64,000 nucleotides of DNA from an uncultured Mycobacterium sp. (GCA_900078375.1 FLQS01000021.1:27220-91219); one strand, 5' to 3'; shown: positions 26,269-41,975, counted from the first letter of the stretch. Notes: generated by a model from the letters alone, not told the origin. Numbers and translations are program-made.

Positions 26269-26457
26269 TGGACGTTGCGCTGGCTGCATCCTGCCCACCT
26301 CAACCTGCACCTGACATCGCCGGTCCGTAAATCTGAGCCCAGCTCAGGGACCTGTTGGCGTGTCGCGTGCGTCGGGGACAGGCCCGGGCCTCGAGTAGGC
26401 CAGCCAAACCGATGCAGATATCGCGACCTCTCGGATGCCGTCCGGCTGTCGCATTAG

Positions 26458-29970
<3,513 letters not shown>

Positions 29971-30003
29971 TCGCGGCGAAGCCGCGGCGCTAATAGTTAC
30001 TAA

Positions 30004-33981
<3,978 letters not shown>

Positions 33982-33999
33982 CCCTCTCTGCGCGAGCAG

Positions 34000-34043
34000 A
34001 CGCAAAGGCCCCCGCACGCACGGCGTGTCGGGGGCTTTCGCGT
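34000..34043 (+). terminator. terminator after rpoC
   Basis: Arms AAGGCCCCCGCACGC and GCGTGTCGGGGGCTTT within a longer imperfect stem (GAGCAGACG on one side, CGTCTTGTC on the other). It is a near copy of the one at 34987-35042. Confidence 0.8.
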
Positions 34044-34091
34044 CTTGTCGCGAGTTATCCCCAGCGGTGAATTGGCAACTCCCGAGCAAAC

Positions 34092-34988
34092 TTGCAGCAT
34101 CGCGGTGTGCTTATCGACGAGCTGTTTGCCGCCAACGGCGGGCTCGCGACGACCGGACAGTTGCTCACCGTAATGTCGCGTAAGTCGCTAGCCGCCCACG
34201 TCAACGCGGGTGCGCTCATTCGGGTTTGGCACGGCGTATACGCCCTGTCCGAACCTGACACGATCACCCGGCTTGCGGCACTCGACCTCATGACGGGCAA
34301 GAAGATGGTCGCTTGCATGAGCACCGCAGCCAGTCTCTACGGCTTCGATACCGAAAAGGACAGGCGCATTCACGTGCTTGATCCGGGTGTTCGGGTGCGG
34401 CCGACGACCGGTTTGATGGTCCATCAGCGTATCGGCGCGCCATTGCGTCGGATACGCGGGCGGCTTGTCACCGCACCGGCGTGGACTGCCGTCGAGACGG
34501 CGCGATCACTACGGCGACCGCGGGCCTTGGCGGTTCTCGATGCAGCAGTGCGAACTACGACCTGTACACCGGCCGAGTTAGGGGCTGCGGTGGATGAGCA
34601 GAAGGGCCGTCGCGGGATCGTCGCCGTCCGGGACCTGCTGCCGCATGTTGACGCCCGTGCCGAGTCGGCGATGGAAAGTGAAGCGCGACTGGTGTTTATC
34701 GACGGTCTAATCCCGCCATCGACACTCCAGCACAAGATTGTCGATCGCTGTGGCGACCACTGGCGCGTCGACTTCGCCTGGCCAGAGGCGATGGTCGCTG
34801 CGGAGTACGACAGTATGGAGTGGCACGCCAATCCGACAGCCTGGAAGCGCGATCGCATCAAGACTGCGAGACTGCAGGACATCGGTTGGACGCTGGTGCG
34901 CTTCGTCGTCGACGACGTGCGCCGGTATCCGGTCGAGTTGGTCGGGCGGGTGGCCAACTGCATCGACGGCTTTCCCATCGCGGGTTGA
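34092..34988 (+). CDS. AbiEi-like winged-helix protein with C-terminal DUF559-like nuclease-type domain
   Basis: A 298-residue protein. The N-terminal ~60 residues (DELFAANGGLATTGQLLTVM, then LIRVWHGVYALSE) match the AbiEi antitoxin winged helix. The middle part resembles the AbiEi C-terminal domain. The last ~100 residues (WRVDFAWPEAMVAAEYDS, then WKRDRIKTARLQDIGWTLVRF) resemble the PD-(D/E)xK fold of DUF559/Vsr proteins, with D, E and K in the right order. No AbiEii toxin gene is next to it. This solitary form is common in mycobacteria; its function is unknown. It lies between two almost identical terminators. The start may be TTG 34092 or GTG 34107. Confidence 0.75.
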   Translation: MQHRGVLIDELFAANGGLATTGQLLTVMSRKSLAAHVNAGALIRVWHGVYALSEPDTITRLAALDLMTGKKMVACMSTAASLYGFDTEKDRRIHVLDPGVRVRPTTGLMVHQRIGAPLRRIRGRLVTAPAWTAVETARSLRRPRALAVLDAAVRTTTCTPAELGAAVDEQKGRRGIVAVRDLLPHVDARAESAMESEARLVFIDGLIPPSTLQHKIVDRCGDHWRVDFAWPEAMVAAEYDSMEWHANPTAWKRDRIKTARLQDIGWTLVRFVVDDVRRYPVELVGRVANCIDGFPIAG

Positions 34989-35042
34989 GCAGACGTAAAA
35001 GCCCCCGCACACGCGGTGTGTCGGGGGCTTTCACGTCTGCTC
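34987..35042 (+). terminator. terminator after the AbiEi-like gene, near copy of the rpoC terminator
   Basis: A long hairpin: GAGCAGACGT on one side and CACGTCTGCTC on the other, with inner arms AAAGCCCCCGCACAC and GTGTGTCGGGGGCTTT. It overlaps the last bases of the gene. Confidence 0.8.
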
Positions 35043-35116
35043 GCGCCCAGAAGAGATGAGTTCAGCCGGCGGTTGAGGTCTAACTGTTGACTGTCCCAGT
35101 ACCCCAGGAGGATCGC

Positions 35117-35764
35117 GTGGCCCAACTGCTCAGAGTCCACAACTTCATGCTGTCGCGCGACGGGTTCGGCGCGGGGCTCAACCAATGTTTTGAGCGCCCG
35201 TTCGGCGATGCCGACCAACCTGCGTTGTTCGCGTGGGTCGGCGCGACGGCGAGTTGGGTGGGCCGCAGCGAGCCTGGTGGAACTCGCGGCCTCGACGACT
35301 ACTTCACCCGCGACTTCACCAACAACATCGGCGCGGAGATCATGGGCCGCAACAAGTTCAGCCCGTACCGTGGCCCGTGGCAAGACCACCCCGAGTGGCA
35401 GGGGTGGTGGGGCGACGAAACACCTTTCCACACTCCGGTGTTCGTCATGACGCACCATGACCGCCCGCCGTTGACGCTGACGGACACGACGTTCCACTTC
35501 GTCTCCGGCGATCCGGCAGATGTCCTGGATCAGGCCAAGGCCGCCGCAGGCGGCAAGGACGTCCGGCTCGGCGGCGGTGCGAGCACCGTCCGGCAATTCC
35601 TCGATGCGGGTCTGGTCGACACGCTGCACGTGGCGGTCGCCGACGTGGAGATCGGCGCCGGATCGCGACTCTGGGAGTCGCCAGACGAGCTCGACGACCG
35701 GTTCCACCACGACGTGGTGCCAAGCCCGAGTGGGGTTACCCATCACCTGTTCTGGCGGAGATGA
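35117..35764 (+). CDS. dihydrofolate reductase/RibD C-terminal family protein
   Basis: A 215-residue protein of the RibD C-terminal (DHFR-like) reductase family. It begins AQLLRVHNFMLSRDGFGAG, has the family motifs GRNKFSP and HTPVFVMTHHDRPP, the nucleotide loop DVRLGGGASTVRQFLDAGLV (about 150-169) and ends THHLFWRR. Members reduce pteridine- or lumazine-like substrates with NADPH, but many have no known substrate. I choose the GTG at 35117, preceded by CAGGAGGA; the frame extends ten codons further upstream. Confidence 0.82.
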   Translation: MAQLLRVHNFMLSRDGFGAGLNQCFERPFGDADQPALFAWVGATASWVGRSEPGGTRGLDDYFTRDFTNNIGAEIMGRNKFSPYRGPWQDHPEWQGWWGDETPFHTPVFVMTHHDRPPLTLTDTTFHFVSGDPADVLDQAKAAAGGKDVRLGGGASTVRQFLDAGLVDTLHVAVADVEIGAGSRLWESPDELDDRFHHDVVPSPSGVTHHLFWRR

Positions 35765-35806
35765 CAGCCGTGCGCGGCGTCGGTGGCCGCGCCTAGACTC
35801 GAGCCC

Positions 35807-36559
35807 GTGCTGATCGGTTCTCATGTCCACGGCGACGACCCGCTGGCAGCTGCCGCGGCCGACGGGGCTGCGGTGGCGCAGTTCTTCCTCGGCAACCCGC
35901 AGAGCTGGAAAAAGCCCAAGCCCCGCGAGGATGCCGAGACACTGAAGGCGTCGTCCATCCCGCTGTATGTGCACGCGCCGTACCTGATCAACGTGGCGTC
36001 GGCCAACAATCGCGTGCGCATCCCGTCGCGCAAGATCCTGCAGGACACCTGCGACGCTGCGTCCGAGATCGACGCGACGGCCGTGATCGTGCATGGCGGT
36101 CACGCCGATGACGACGATATGGAGGCCGGCTTCGAGCGCTGGGTCAAGGCCCTCGCGGCGCTCGAGACCGACATGCCGGTGTATCTGGAGAACACCGCCG
36201 GCGGCGACCATGCGATGGCACGTCACTTCGACACCATCGCCCGGCTCTGGGAGCGGATCGCCGACACCGGCATCGGGTTCTGTCTCGACACCTGCCACGC
36301 CTGGGCGGCGGGGGAGGATTTGATCGACGCCGTCGAGCGCATCAAAGCCATCACCGGGCGCATCGACCTGGTGCACTGCAACGATTCCCGCGACGCCAAA
36401 GGCTCCGGCGCCGACCGGCACGCCAATTTCGGTACGGGACAGATCGATCCGCAGCTTCTTGTGGCAGTCGTGCAGGCCGCCGATGCGCCGGTGATCTGTG
36501 AGACGGCCGACGAGGGCCGCAAGGATGACATCGCCTTCCTCCGCGAACATCTGAGCTAG
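35807..36559 (+). CDS. nfo: endonuclease IV (AP endonuclease)
   Basis: A 250-residue TIM-barrel AP endonuclease that cleaves DNA 5' to abasic sites in base-excision repair. Metal ligands are in [14 protein letters not shown] (His), VIVHGGH (His), VYLENTAGG (Glu), FCLDTCHAW (Asp, His), [20 protein letters not shown] (Asp, His) and VICETAD (Glu): all present. Start GTG 35807 gives [13 protein letters not shown], the usual start. M. tuberculosis calls this gene end, in the same place downstream of rpoC. Followed immediately by the lpqP remnant. Confidence 0.95.
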   Translation: MLIGSHVHGDDPLAAAAADGAAVAQFFLGNPQSWKKPKPREDAETLKASSIPLYVHAPYLINVASANNRVRIPSRKILQDTCDAASEIDATAVIVHGGHADDDDMEAGFERWVKALAALETDMPVYLENTAGGDHAMARHFDTIARLWERIADTGIGFCLDTCHAWAAGEDLIDAVERIKAITGRIDLVHCNDSRDAKGSGADRHANFGTGQIDPQLLVAVVQAADAPVICETADEGRKDDIAFLREHLS

Positions 36560-36561
36560 CC

Positions 36562-36732
36562 ATGTGGGCCCGCCGACTTGCGTTGCTGGGCGCGCTGTTT
36601 CTAGTCGTGATGCAGTACGGCTGGAACGAGCTCGCCGATTCCGCGAAGTTCGTGGTCGCCTACCCCGAGGGGGTGGGTGAATCGTGGAATGCCGGAGCCG
36701 CTGGGCACTTCTTCGCCGCGCATCCGGCTTAG
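36562..36732 (+). pseudogene. remnant of lpqP (PHB depolymerase/esterase-type lipoprotein)
   Basis: 56 codons. A start MWARRLALLGALFLVV resembles the beginning of an export signal. It runs straight into MQYGWNELADSAKFVVAYPE and then GVGESWNAG, a segment diagnostic of LpqP/polyhydroxybutyrate-depolymerase-type esterases. In the complete family this segment lies well inside the protein, after the lipobox and the HGG oxyanion region; both are missing here, as is everything after WNAG, including the catalytic Ser. lpqP stands at exactly this place (between end and fadE8) in M. tuberculosis, so this is an internally and 3'-deleted copy. It overlaps the convergent cupin gene by four bases. Confidence 0.7.
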
Positions 36733-37064
36733 GTCAGGTACACCTTCCGCAGCGTCTCGGTCACCGTCCACACCGTCCTCGAACCTTTGGTGAGGCGCAC
36801 GATATCGCCGGCGCCCAGCGTCAATGCCGGACTGTCGTCGTCGAACTCGACGGTGGCCGCTCCGGAGAGCACCACGAACAGCTCCTCGGCCTCCACGTCG
36901 CGCATCACCCCGGGCGTTATCTCCCACACCCCGACTTGGAGCCCGCCGAACGCATCGAGTTCGGCGACCCCGGTGTGCGGGTCACCGTCGATGGTCTGGT
37001 CGGCGGATACTGGCTCGTGCTCGAGCCACAACGCCGCGGCGTGGACAACAGAGTTCGGATTCAC
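36729..37064 (-). CDS. cupin-domain protein
   Basis: A 111-residue single-domain cupin. GVWEITPGVMRDVEAEELFVVLSG is cupin motif 1 and LTLGAGDIVRLTKGSRTVWTV is motif 2. The usual metal His of motif 1 is not evident (MRDVEAEE), as in the DUF861 (ureidoglycolate-hydrolase-like) subgroup. It is convergent with the lpqP remnant and divergent from fadE8, 62 bases apart. No function can be assigned. Confidence 0.8.
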   Translation of the reverse strand: MNPNSVVHAAALWLEHEPVSADQTIDGDPHTGVAELDAFGGLQVGVWEITPGVMRDVEAEELFVVLSGAATVEFDDDSPALTLGAGDIVRLTKGSRTVWTVTETLRKVYLT

Positions 37065-37091
37065 GCAGTCAAGCCTGCCATATTACGCATC

Positions 37092-37119
37092 TTGTGCGGT
37101 TGTCGAAAAAGTGTAACAG
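37092..37119 (+). promoter_or_regulatory. possible fadE8 promoter
   Basis: TTGTGC, 16 bases, TAACAG. It would give a very short or leaderless transcript before the ATG at 37127. Weak support. Confidence 0.3.
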
Positions 37120-37126
37120 TGGTGCC

Positions 37127-38755
37127 ATGTCGGATACGCATGTCGTCACCAACCAGGTACCACCGCTGGTGGACCACAACCCGGCGAATTCACCGGTCCT
37201 GATCGAGGCCCTCATCCGCGAGGGCGGTCAATGGGGTCTTGAGGAGGTCACCGAGGTTGGCGCGCTCTCGGGCAGCGCCCAGGCCCAGCGCTGGGGCGAC
37301 CTGGCGGATCGCAACCAGCCGATCCTGCACACCCACGACCGGTACGGCTATCGCGTCGACGAGATCGAGTACGACCCCGCCTACCACGAGCTGATGCGCA
37401 CCGCCATCGCCCACGGCCTGCACGCCGCCCCGTGGGCCGACGACCGCCCGGGCGCCCACGTGGTTCGCGCGGCCAAGATGGGCGTGTGGACTCCCGAGCC
37501 CGGCCACGTCTGTCCGATCTCGATGACCTACGCCGTGGTGCCCGCGCTGCGCCACAACCCCGAGCTCGCCAAGGTTTACGAGCCGCTGCTGACCAGCCGC
37601 CAGTACGACCCCGAACTGACGGTGCCTGCCACCAAGGTCGGCATCACCGCGGGCATGTCGATGACCGAGAAGCAGGGCGGCTCCGACGTCCGGGCCGGCA
37701 CCACACAAGCCATCCCCAACGGCGACGGCACCTACCGCATCACCGGTCACAAGTGGTTCACCTCCGCGGCGATGAGCGACATCTTCCTGGTACTGGCCCA
37801 GGCGCCCGGCGGGCTGAGCTGCTTCATGCTGCCGCGCGTGCTTCCCGACGGCACCCGCAATCGAATGTTCTTGCAGCGCTTGAAGGACAAGCTGGGCAAC
37901 CATGCCAACGCCTCCAGCGAGGTCGAATACGACGGTGCCATCGCCTGGCTGGTGGGCGAGGAGGGCCGGGGCGTGCCCACCATCATCGAGATGGTCAACC
38001 TCACCCGCCTGGACTGCACGCTGGGCAGCGCCACCAGCATGCGCAGCGGACTGACCCGCGCCGTGCACCACGCCCAGCATCGAAAGGCGTTCGGCGCCTA
38101 CCTGATCGATCAGCCGCTGATGCGCAACGTGCTCGCCGACCTCGCCGTTGAAGCCGAGGCGGCCACCGTCATCGCGATGCGGATGGCCGGAGCCACCGAC
38201 GCCGCTGTCCGCGGTGACGAACGCGAGACGCTGCTGCGCCGCATCGGCCTGGCCGCCGCGAAGTACTGGGTATGCAAGCGGGCCACCCCACACGCCGGCG
38301 AGGCGATGGAATGCCTGGGCGGTAACGGCTACGCCGAAGAGTCCGGCATGCCGCGGCTCTACCGCGAGGCGCCGCTGATGGGCATCTGGGAGGGCTCGGG
38401 CAACGTCAGCGCACTGGACACGTTGCGCGCCATGGCAACCCGGCCCGAATGCGTCGAAGTCCTGTTCGACGAACTCGCCACCAGCGCCGGCCAGGACGTT
38501 CGGCTCGACACCCACGTCGCCGAGTTGCGTGCTGAGCTGGGCGACTTCGACGCCATCGAGTATCGGGCGCGCAAGGTCACCGAGGACATCGCGCTGGCGC
38601 TGCAAGGCTCCCTGCTGGTCCGCCACGGCCATCCCGCCGTCGCGGAGGCCTTCCTGGCCACCCGGATGGGTAGGAACTGGGGCGGTGCGTTCGGCACCCT
38701 GCCGGCGGGGCTGGATCTCGCACCGATCCTCGAACGCTGCCTGGTGAAGGGATGA
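37127..38755 (+). CDS. fadE8: AidB-like acyl-CoA dehydrogenase FadE8
   Basis: A 542-residue flavoprotein of the AidB branch of acyl-CoA dehydrogenases. Start VVTNQVPPLVDHNPANSPVL is AidB-like. GMSMTEKQGGSDVRAG (FAD-binding) and GHKWFTSAAMSD (flavin region) lie in the middle barrel, and CLGGNGYAEESGMPRLYREA is the C-terminal motif. AidB proteins bind DNA and have been linked to alkylation stress; mycobacterial annotation assigns beta-oxidation. The ATG at 37127 is chosen from the family start; the frame stays open far upstream. Overlaps echA4 by four bases (ATGA). Confidence 0.9.
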   Translation: MSDTHVVTNQVPPLVDHNPANSPVLIEALIREGGQWGLEEVTEVGALSGSAQAQRWGDLADRNQPILHTHDRYGYRVDEIEYDPAYHELMRTAIAHGLHAAPWADDRPGAHVVRAAKMGVWTPEPGHVCPISMTYAVVPALRHNPELAKVYEPLLTSRQYDPELTVPATKVGITAGMSMTEKQGGSDVRAGTTQAIPNGDGTYRITGHKWFTSAAMSDIFLVLAQAPGGLSCFMLPRVLPDGTRNRMFLQRLKDKLGNHANASSEVEYDGAIAWLVGEEGRGVPTIIEMVNLTRLDCTLGSATSMRSGLTRAVHHAQHRKAFGAYLIDQPLMRNVLADLAVEAEAATVIAMRMAGATDAAVRGDERETLLRRIGLAAAKYWVCKRATPHAGEAMECLGGNGYAEESGMPRLYREAPLMGIWEGSGNVSALDTLRAMATRPECVEVLFDELATSAGQDVRLDTHVAELRAELGDFDAIEYRARKVTEDIALALQGSLLVRHGHPAVAEAFLATRMGRNWGGAFGTLPAGLDLAPILERCLVKG

Positions 38756-39660
38756 CCGAACTCAAGACGATGACCTATGAGGTCACCGATCGAGTCGCCC
38801 GTATCACCTTCAACCGCCCGGACAAGGGCAACGCGATCGTCGCCGACACTCCGCTGGAATTGGCGGCATTGGTCGAACGGGCCGACCTCGATCCGAACGT
38901 GCACGTGATCCTGGTATCCGGGCGTGGTGAGGGCTTCTGTGCCGGGTTCGACCTCGGTGCCTACGCCGACGGCTCCTCCTCGGCCGGCGGCGGCGATCGC
39001 CAGGGGACCGTGCTCGACGGCAAGACCCAGGCGGTCAACCACCGGCCGGACCAGCCGTGGGACCCGATGATCGACTACCAGATGATGAGCCGGTTCGTGC
39101 GTGGCTTCGCCAACCTGATGCACGCCGACAAGCCGACCGTGGTCAAGATCCACGGGTACTGCGTGGCCGGCGGCACCGATATCGCACTGCACGCCGACCA
39201 GGTGATCGCCGCCGCCGACGCCAAGATCGGTTATCCGCCCACCCGGGTGTGGGGAGTTCCCGCCGCGGGCCTGTGGGCGCACCGCCTCGGCGATCAGCGG
39301 GCCAAACGCCTTCTGCTGACCGGGGATTGCATCACGGGAGCGCAGGCCGCCGAGTGGGGTCTGGCGATCGAGGCGCCCGAGCCGGCTGATCTCGACGAGC
39401 GTACCGAGCGGCTCGTCGAGCGCATCGCGGCGGTGCCGGTCAACCAGCTGATCATGGTGAAGCTGGCCATGAACACCGCGCTGTACCAGCAGGGTGTGGC
39501 AACCAGCCGCATGGTCAGCACCGTGTTCGACGGTATCGCCCGGCACACCCCGGAGGGGCACGCATTCGTGGCTGATGCTCGCGCGCAAGGGTTCCGGGAG
39601 GCGGTACGCCACCGCGACGAGCCGTTCGGCGACCACGGGCGTCGCGCGTCGGGGGTGTGA
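38752..39660 (+). CDS. echA4: enoyl-CoA hydratase/isomerase EchA4
   Basis: A 302-residue crotonase-fold enzyme. SGRGEGFCAGFDLGAYADG (about 61-79) forms the first oxyanion strand. KIHGYCVAGGTDIALHADQVI (about 133-153, quoted in part: GYCVAGGTDIALHADQ) forms the second. KIGYPPTRVWGVPAAGLW follows, where active enzymes often have the catalytic Glu; the Glu position seems replaced here, so the exact reaction may not be classical hydration. Part of the fadE8-echA4-paaX-echA5 chain of overlapping genes, probably one transcript for degradation of an unusual acyl-CoA. Confidence 0.88.
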   Translation: MTELKTMTYEVTDRVARITFNRPDKGNAIVADTPLELAALVERADLDPNVHVILVSGRGEGFCAGFDLGAYADGSSSAGGGDRQGTVLDGKTQAVNHRPDQPWDPMIDYQMMSRFVRGFANLMHADKPTVVKIHGYCVAGGTDIALHADQVIAAADAKIGYPPTRVWGVPAAGLWAHRLGDQRAKRLLLTGDCITGAQAAEWGLAIEAPEPADLDERTERLVERIAAVPVNQLIMVKLAMNTALYQQGVATSRMVSTVFDGIARHTPEGHAFVADARAQGFREAVRHRDEPFGDHGRRASGV

Positions 39661-40397
39661 GCGTGCCGCAATCGCTGGCGAAGATGACCGCCCGGTCGGT
39701 GGTGCTCAGCGTATTGCTCGGTGCGCATCCGGCGTGGGCCACCTCGGCGGAATTGTTGCAACTGACATCGGATTTCGGCATCCGCGAACAGACCCTGCGG
39801 GTGGCGCTGACCCGGATGGTCGCGGCCGGCGACCTGGTGCGCTCCGACGACGGCTACCGGCTGTCGGACCGGCTGCTCAACCGCCAGCGCCGTCAGGACG
39901 ATGCGCTCTACCCGCGCACTCGCGACTGGGACGGCAGCTGGACCACCTTGGTCATCACGGCAGTCGGCTTGGATGCCAGGGCGCGCGCCGCACTGCGAAA
40001 CACATTGCAGATCAAGCGGTTCGGTGAACTCAGGGAAGGTGTCTGGCTGCGGCCCGGCAACCTCGACGACGAGCTGACCGCCGAAGTCGCCGAACGCGCA
40101 CGGGTGCTCCACGCCCGCGACGACTACCCGGCCGAGCTGACCCGGCGTTTGTGGGACCTCGCCGGTTGGGCGAGCACCGGTGATCGGTTGCTGGACGACA
40201 TGGCGGCGGGCCGGGACGTCCCGGGACGTTTTCGCGCGGCCGCCGGCATGGTGCGACACCTGCTCACCGATCCGGTGCTGCCGAAGGAACTGCTGCCAGC
40301 GCACTGGCCAGGCGCAGAACTTCGAAAGGCCTACGCAGACTTCGCCGCCGAACTCAGTGCGCGGCGGGATGAGGGACGACTGGTGGAGGCGAAATGA
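39657..40397 (+). CDS. PaaX-family transcriptional regulator
   Basis: A 246-residue PaaX-like regulator. The N-terminal winged helix carries TARSVVLSVLLGAHPAW, then IREQTLRVALTRMVAAGDLV. The PaaX central and C-terminal parts follow (RRQDDALYPRTRDWDGSWTT, GELREGVWLRPGNL). PaaX repressors answer to aryl-CoA thioesters such as phenylacetyl-CoA. Lying inside an acyl-CoA operon it probably senses one of the pathway's CoA intermediates. Start overlaps echA4 by four bases and the stop overlaps echA5 by four bases. Confidence 0.88.
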   Translation: MSVPQSLAKMTARSVVLSVLLGAHPAWATSAELLQLTSDFGIREQTLRVALTRMVAAGDLVRSDDGYRLSDRLLNRQRRQDDALYPRTRDWDGSWTTLVITAVGLDARARAALRNTLQIKRFGELREGVWLRPGNLDDELTAEVAERARVLHARDDYPAELTRRLWDLAGWASTGDRLLDDMAAGRDVPGRFRAAAGMVRHLLTDPVLPKELLPAHWPGAELRKAYADFAAELSARRDEGRLVEAK

Positions 40398-41260
40398 CCG
40401 ACGAAGCAAGCGGTTCGGAGGGCAGGAGCGCAGCGACCCGGGAATCGGTAAGGGTCGAACGCAATGGCCCGGTGACGACGGTGATCCTGGACCGCCCCCA
40501 GGCCCGCAACGCCGTCGACGGCCCGACGGCGATGGCGCTGTTCAACGCGTTCGACGAATTCGACCGCGACGAGTCGGCCTCGGTGGCGGTGCTCTGGGGT
40601 GATCACGGAACCTTCTGCGCCGGAGCCGATCTCAAAGCCATCGGCACACCCGACACCAACCCGCTCCATCGCCCACGGACTGGATCTGATGTCGCCGGCC
40701 CAGCGGCTCCGGGGTCTGATGTCGCCGGCCCAGCGGCTCCGGGCCCCATGGGGCCCAGCCGCATGGTGTTGTCCAAGCCCGTCATCGCCGCGGTCAGCGG
40801 CTACGCCGTGGCCGGTGGCCTCGAACTGGCGCTGTGGTGCGACTTGCGGGTCGCCGAACAAGACGCGATGTTCGGGGTGTTCTGCCGGCGGTGGGGAGTT
40901 CCCCTGATCGACGGCGGCACGGTGCGACTGCCGCGGCTCATCGGGCACAGCCGCGCGATGGATCTGATCCTGACCGGCCGCGCCGTCGACGCTGACGAGG
41001 CGCTCGCGATCGGGTTGGCCAACCGGGTAGTTCCCACCGGCCAAGCCCGGCAGGCCGCCGAGGAACTCGCCGCCGAGCTGGCCCAGCTACCACAGTTGTG
41101 TCTGCGTTCGGATCGGCTGTCGATGCTCAACCAGTGGGGGCAATCCGAGGCCGAGGCGCTGGACTTCGAGTTCGCCAGCCTGTCGCGGGTGGCCGCCGAA
41201 TCGCTGGCCGGGGCACAGCGATTCGCCCAGGGTGCCGGCCGCCACGGCGGCCGTGCCTAG
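40394..41260 (+). CDS. echA5: enoyl-CoA hydratase EchA5
   Basis: A 288-residue crotonase-fold enzyme. VLWGDHGTFCAGADLKAIG (about 66-84) and SGYAVAGGLELALWCDLRVA (about 136-155) are the two oxyanion strands, and GVFCRRWGVPLIDGGTVRLP carries the substrate region. Two oddities: the first ~20 residues (SGSEGRSAATRES) are encoded by an interspersed repeat (40414-40445), and residues ~97-116 are a ten-residue duplication (GSDVAGPAAP twice) in the loop just before the substrate-binding strand. Neither disturbs the motifs, so the enzyme is probably functional. Last gene of the fadE8 operon. Confidence 0.88.
   Translation: MTDEASGSEGRSAATRESVRVERNGPVTTVILDRPQARNAVDGPTAMALFNAFDEFDRDESASVAVLWGDHGTFCAGADLKAIGTPDTNPLHRPRTGSDVAGPAAPGSDVAGPAAPGPMGPSRMVLSKPVIAAVSGYAVAGGLELALWCDLRVAEQDAMFGVFCRRWGVPLIDGGTVRLPRLIGHSRAMDLILTGRAVDADEALAIGLANRVVPTGQARQAAEELAAELAQLPQLCLRSDRLSMLNQWGQSEAEALDFEFASLSRVAAESLAGAQRFAQGAGRHGGRA
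40414..40445. repeat. interspersed repeat, copy 2, inside echA5
   Basis: TTCGGAGGGCAGGAGCGCAG and following bases match 29 of 32 positions of the copy at 19836-19867 in reverse orientation. It is read as part of the N-terminus of EchA5. Confidence 0.65.
40682..40741. repeat. 30-bp tandem duplication inside echA5
   Basis: Two consecutive 30-base units that differ at one base (A/G near the start of the unit), each encoding GSDVAGPAAP. Being a multiple of three it keeps the frame. Confidence 0.9.
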
Positions 41261-41263
41261 GAC

Positions 41264-41662
41264 TCAAGCCTTATTGAGCGTGTTACCCGAGCCGAGGTTG
41301 TTGACCGTCGGCTCGCCCTTGTAGGTAATGGTGTTGTTGAGGCCGACGACCGAGAGTTCCTTGTCGATCTTCTCGAAGTTGATCTTGTTGTCCGCGCCGC
41401 CGATGTTCACCGATGCGCAGGAGCCCTTGACCGTCAGGGTGTTGTTCGAGCCGCCGACATTGAGTGACTTGCCGTCGGCGCAGTCGATGTCGGCCGTGGT
41501 GCCGAACGAGCCGTAGTTGATGGTGTTGCCCACTTCTACTTGGGCTCCCGACTTCCCGGCCGTGGCCGTCGGGGAGTTGGTCTCGTTGCTGGTGGATCCG
41601 CAACCTGCCAGGGTGAGGGCGGCGAGCGCGCTGATGCCGGCGATGAGGGTGGTGGAGTGCAT
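41264..41662 (-). CDS. DUF3060 lipoprotein
   Basis: A 132-residue lipoprotein. Signal peptide with lipobox LAGC (Cys around residue 21), then a T/N/S-rich linker, then repeated short beta strands of the DUF3060 type (INYGSFG, NVGGSNNTLTVKGSC, NIGGADNKINFE, VVGLNNTITYKGEP). Two Cys residues may form a disulphide. Function unknown. I start at 41662 (MHSTTLIAG), with GAAGGAC upstream; the frame stays open to 41935, but that part has no protein-like features. In M. tuberculosis DUF3060-type genes (Rv0679c/Rv0680c) also lie just before the TetR gene here. Confidence 0.82.
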   Translation of the reverse strand: MHSTTLIAGISALAALTLAGCGSTSNETNSPTATAGKSGAQVEVGNTINYGSFGTTADIDCADGKSLNVGGSNNTLTVKGSCASVNIGGADNKINFEKIDKELSVVGLNNTITYKGEPTVNNLGSGNTLNKA

Positions 41663-41975
41663 CGGAGTACGTCCTTCGGGGTTCCTACGCCGGAACGCGG
41701 TCGATCCGGTGGTCATTCCTAACTCGCGACGACAGTCGACGACGAAGGATCGTCGCTCCGGTACAGGGAGCGTCTGATCCCGGCCGCAGACCGTGTTGTC
41801 ATTGACGACGTTATCGGTGATCACCGTGTCAGACGACCCGGTCGCCGTCGGCGCGTGCGCGACCAGGGGATGCCACCGAGGCGATGATCCCACCCCAAAC
41901 CCGAGTTGGCGCCTACGTCGCTGCCCGTCGGTCAACTAGAGTTCTTCGTCTGATCCACCATATGAAGGGCCTTTG
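41663..41975. other. intergenic region between lipoprotein and TetR gene
   Basis: About 310 bases between divergent genes. It should hold both promoters. I see no conserved gene, RNA or clear palindrome in it. Confidence 0.5.

Noticed and set aside
34424..36550. 708-codon minus-strand frame
   Set aside because: It is a shadow of three plus-strand genes (AbiEi-like, RibD-like, endonuclease IV), all with recognisable motifs.
37190..38632. 480-codon minus-strand frame opposite fadE8
   Set aside because: Antisense reading of a GC-rich gene; no family pattern.
40682..40741. Possible CRISPR or phase-variable repeat array
   Set aside because: Only two units, directly adjacent without spacers and inside a coding frame.
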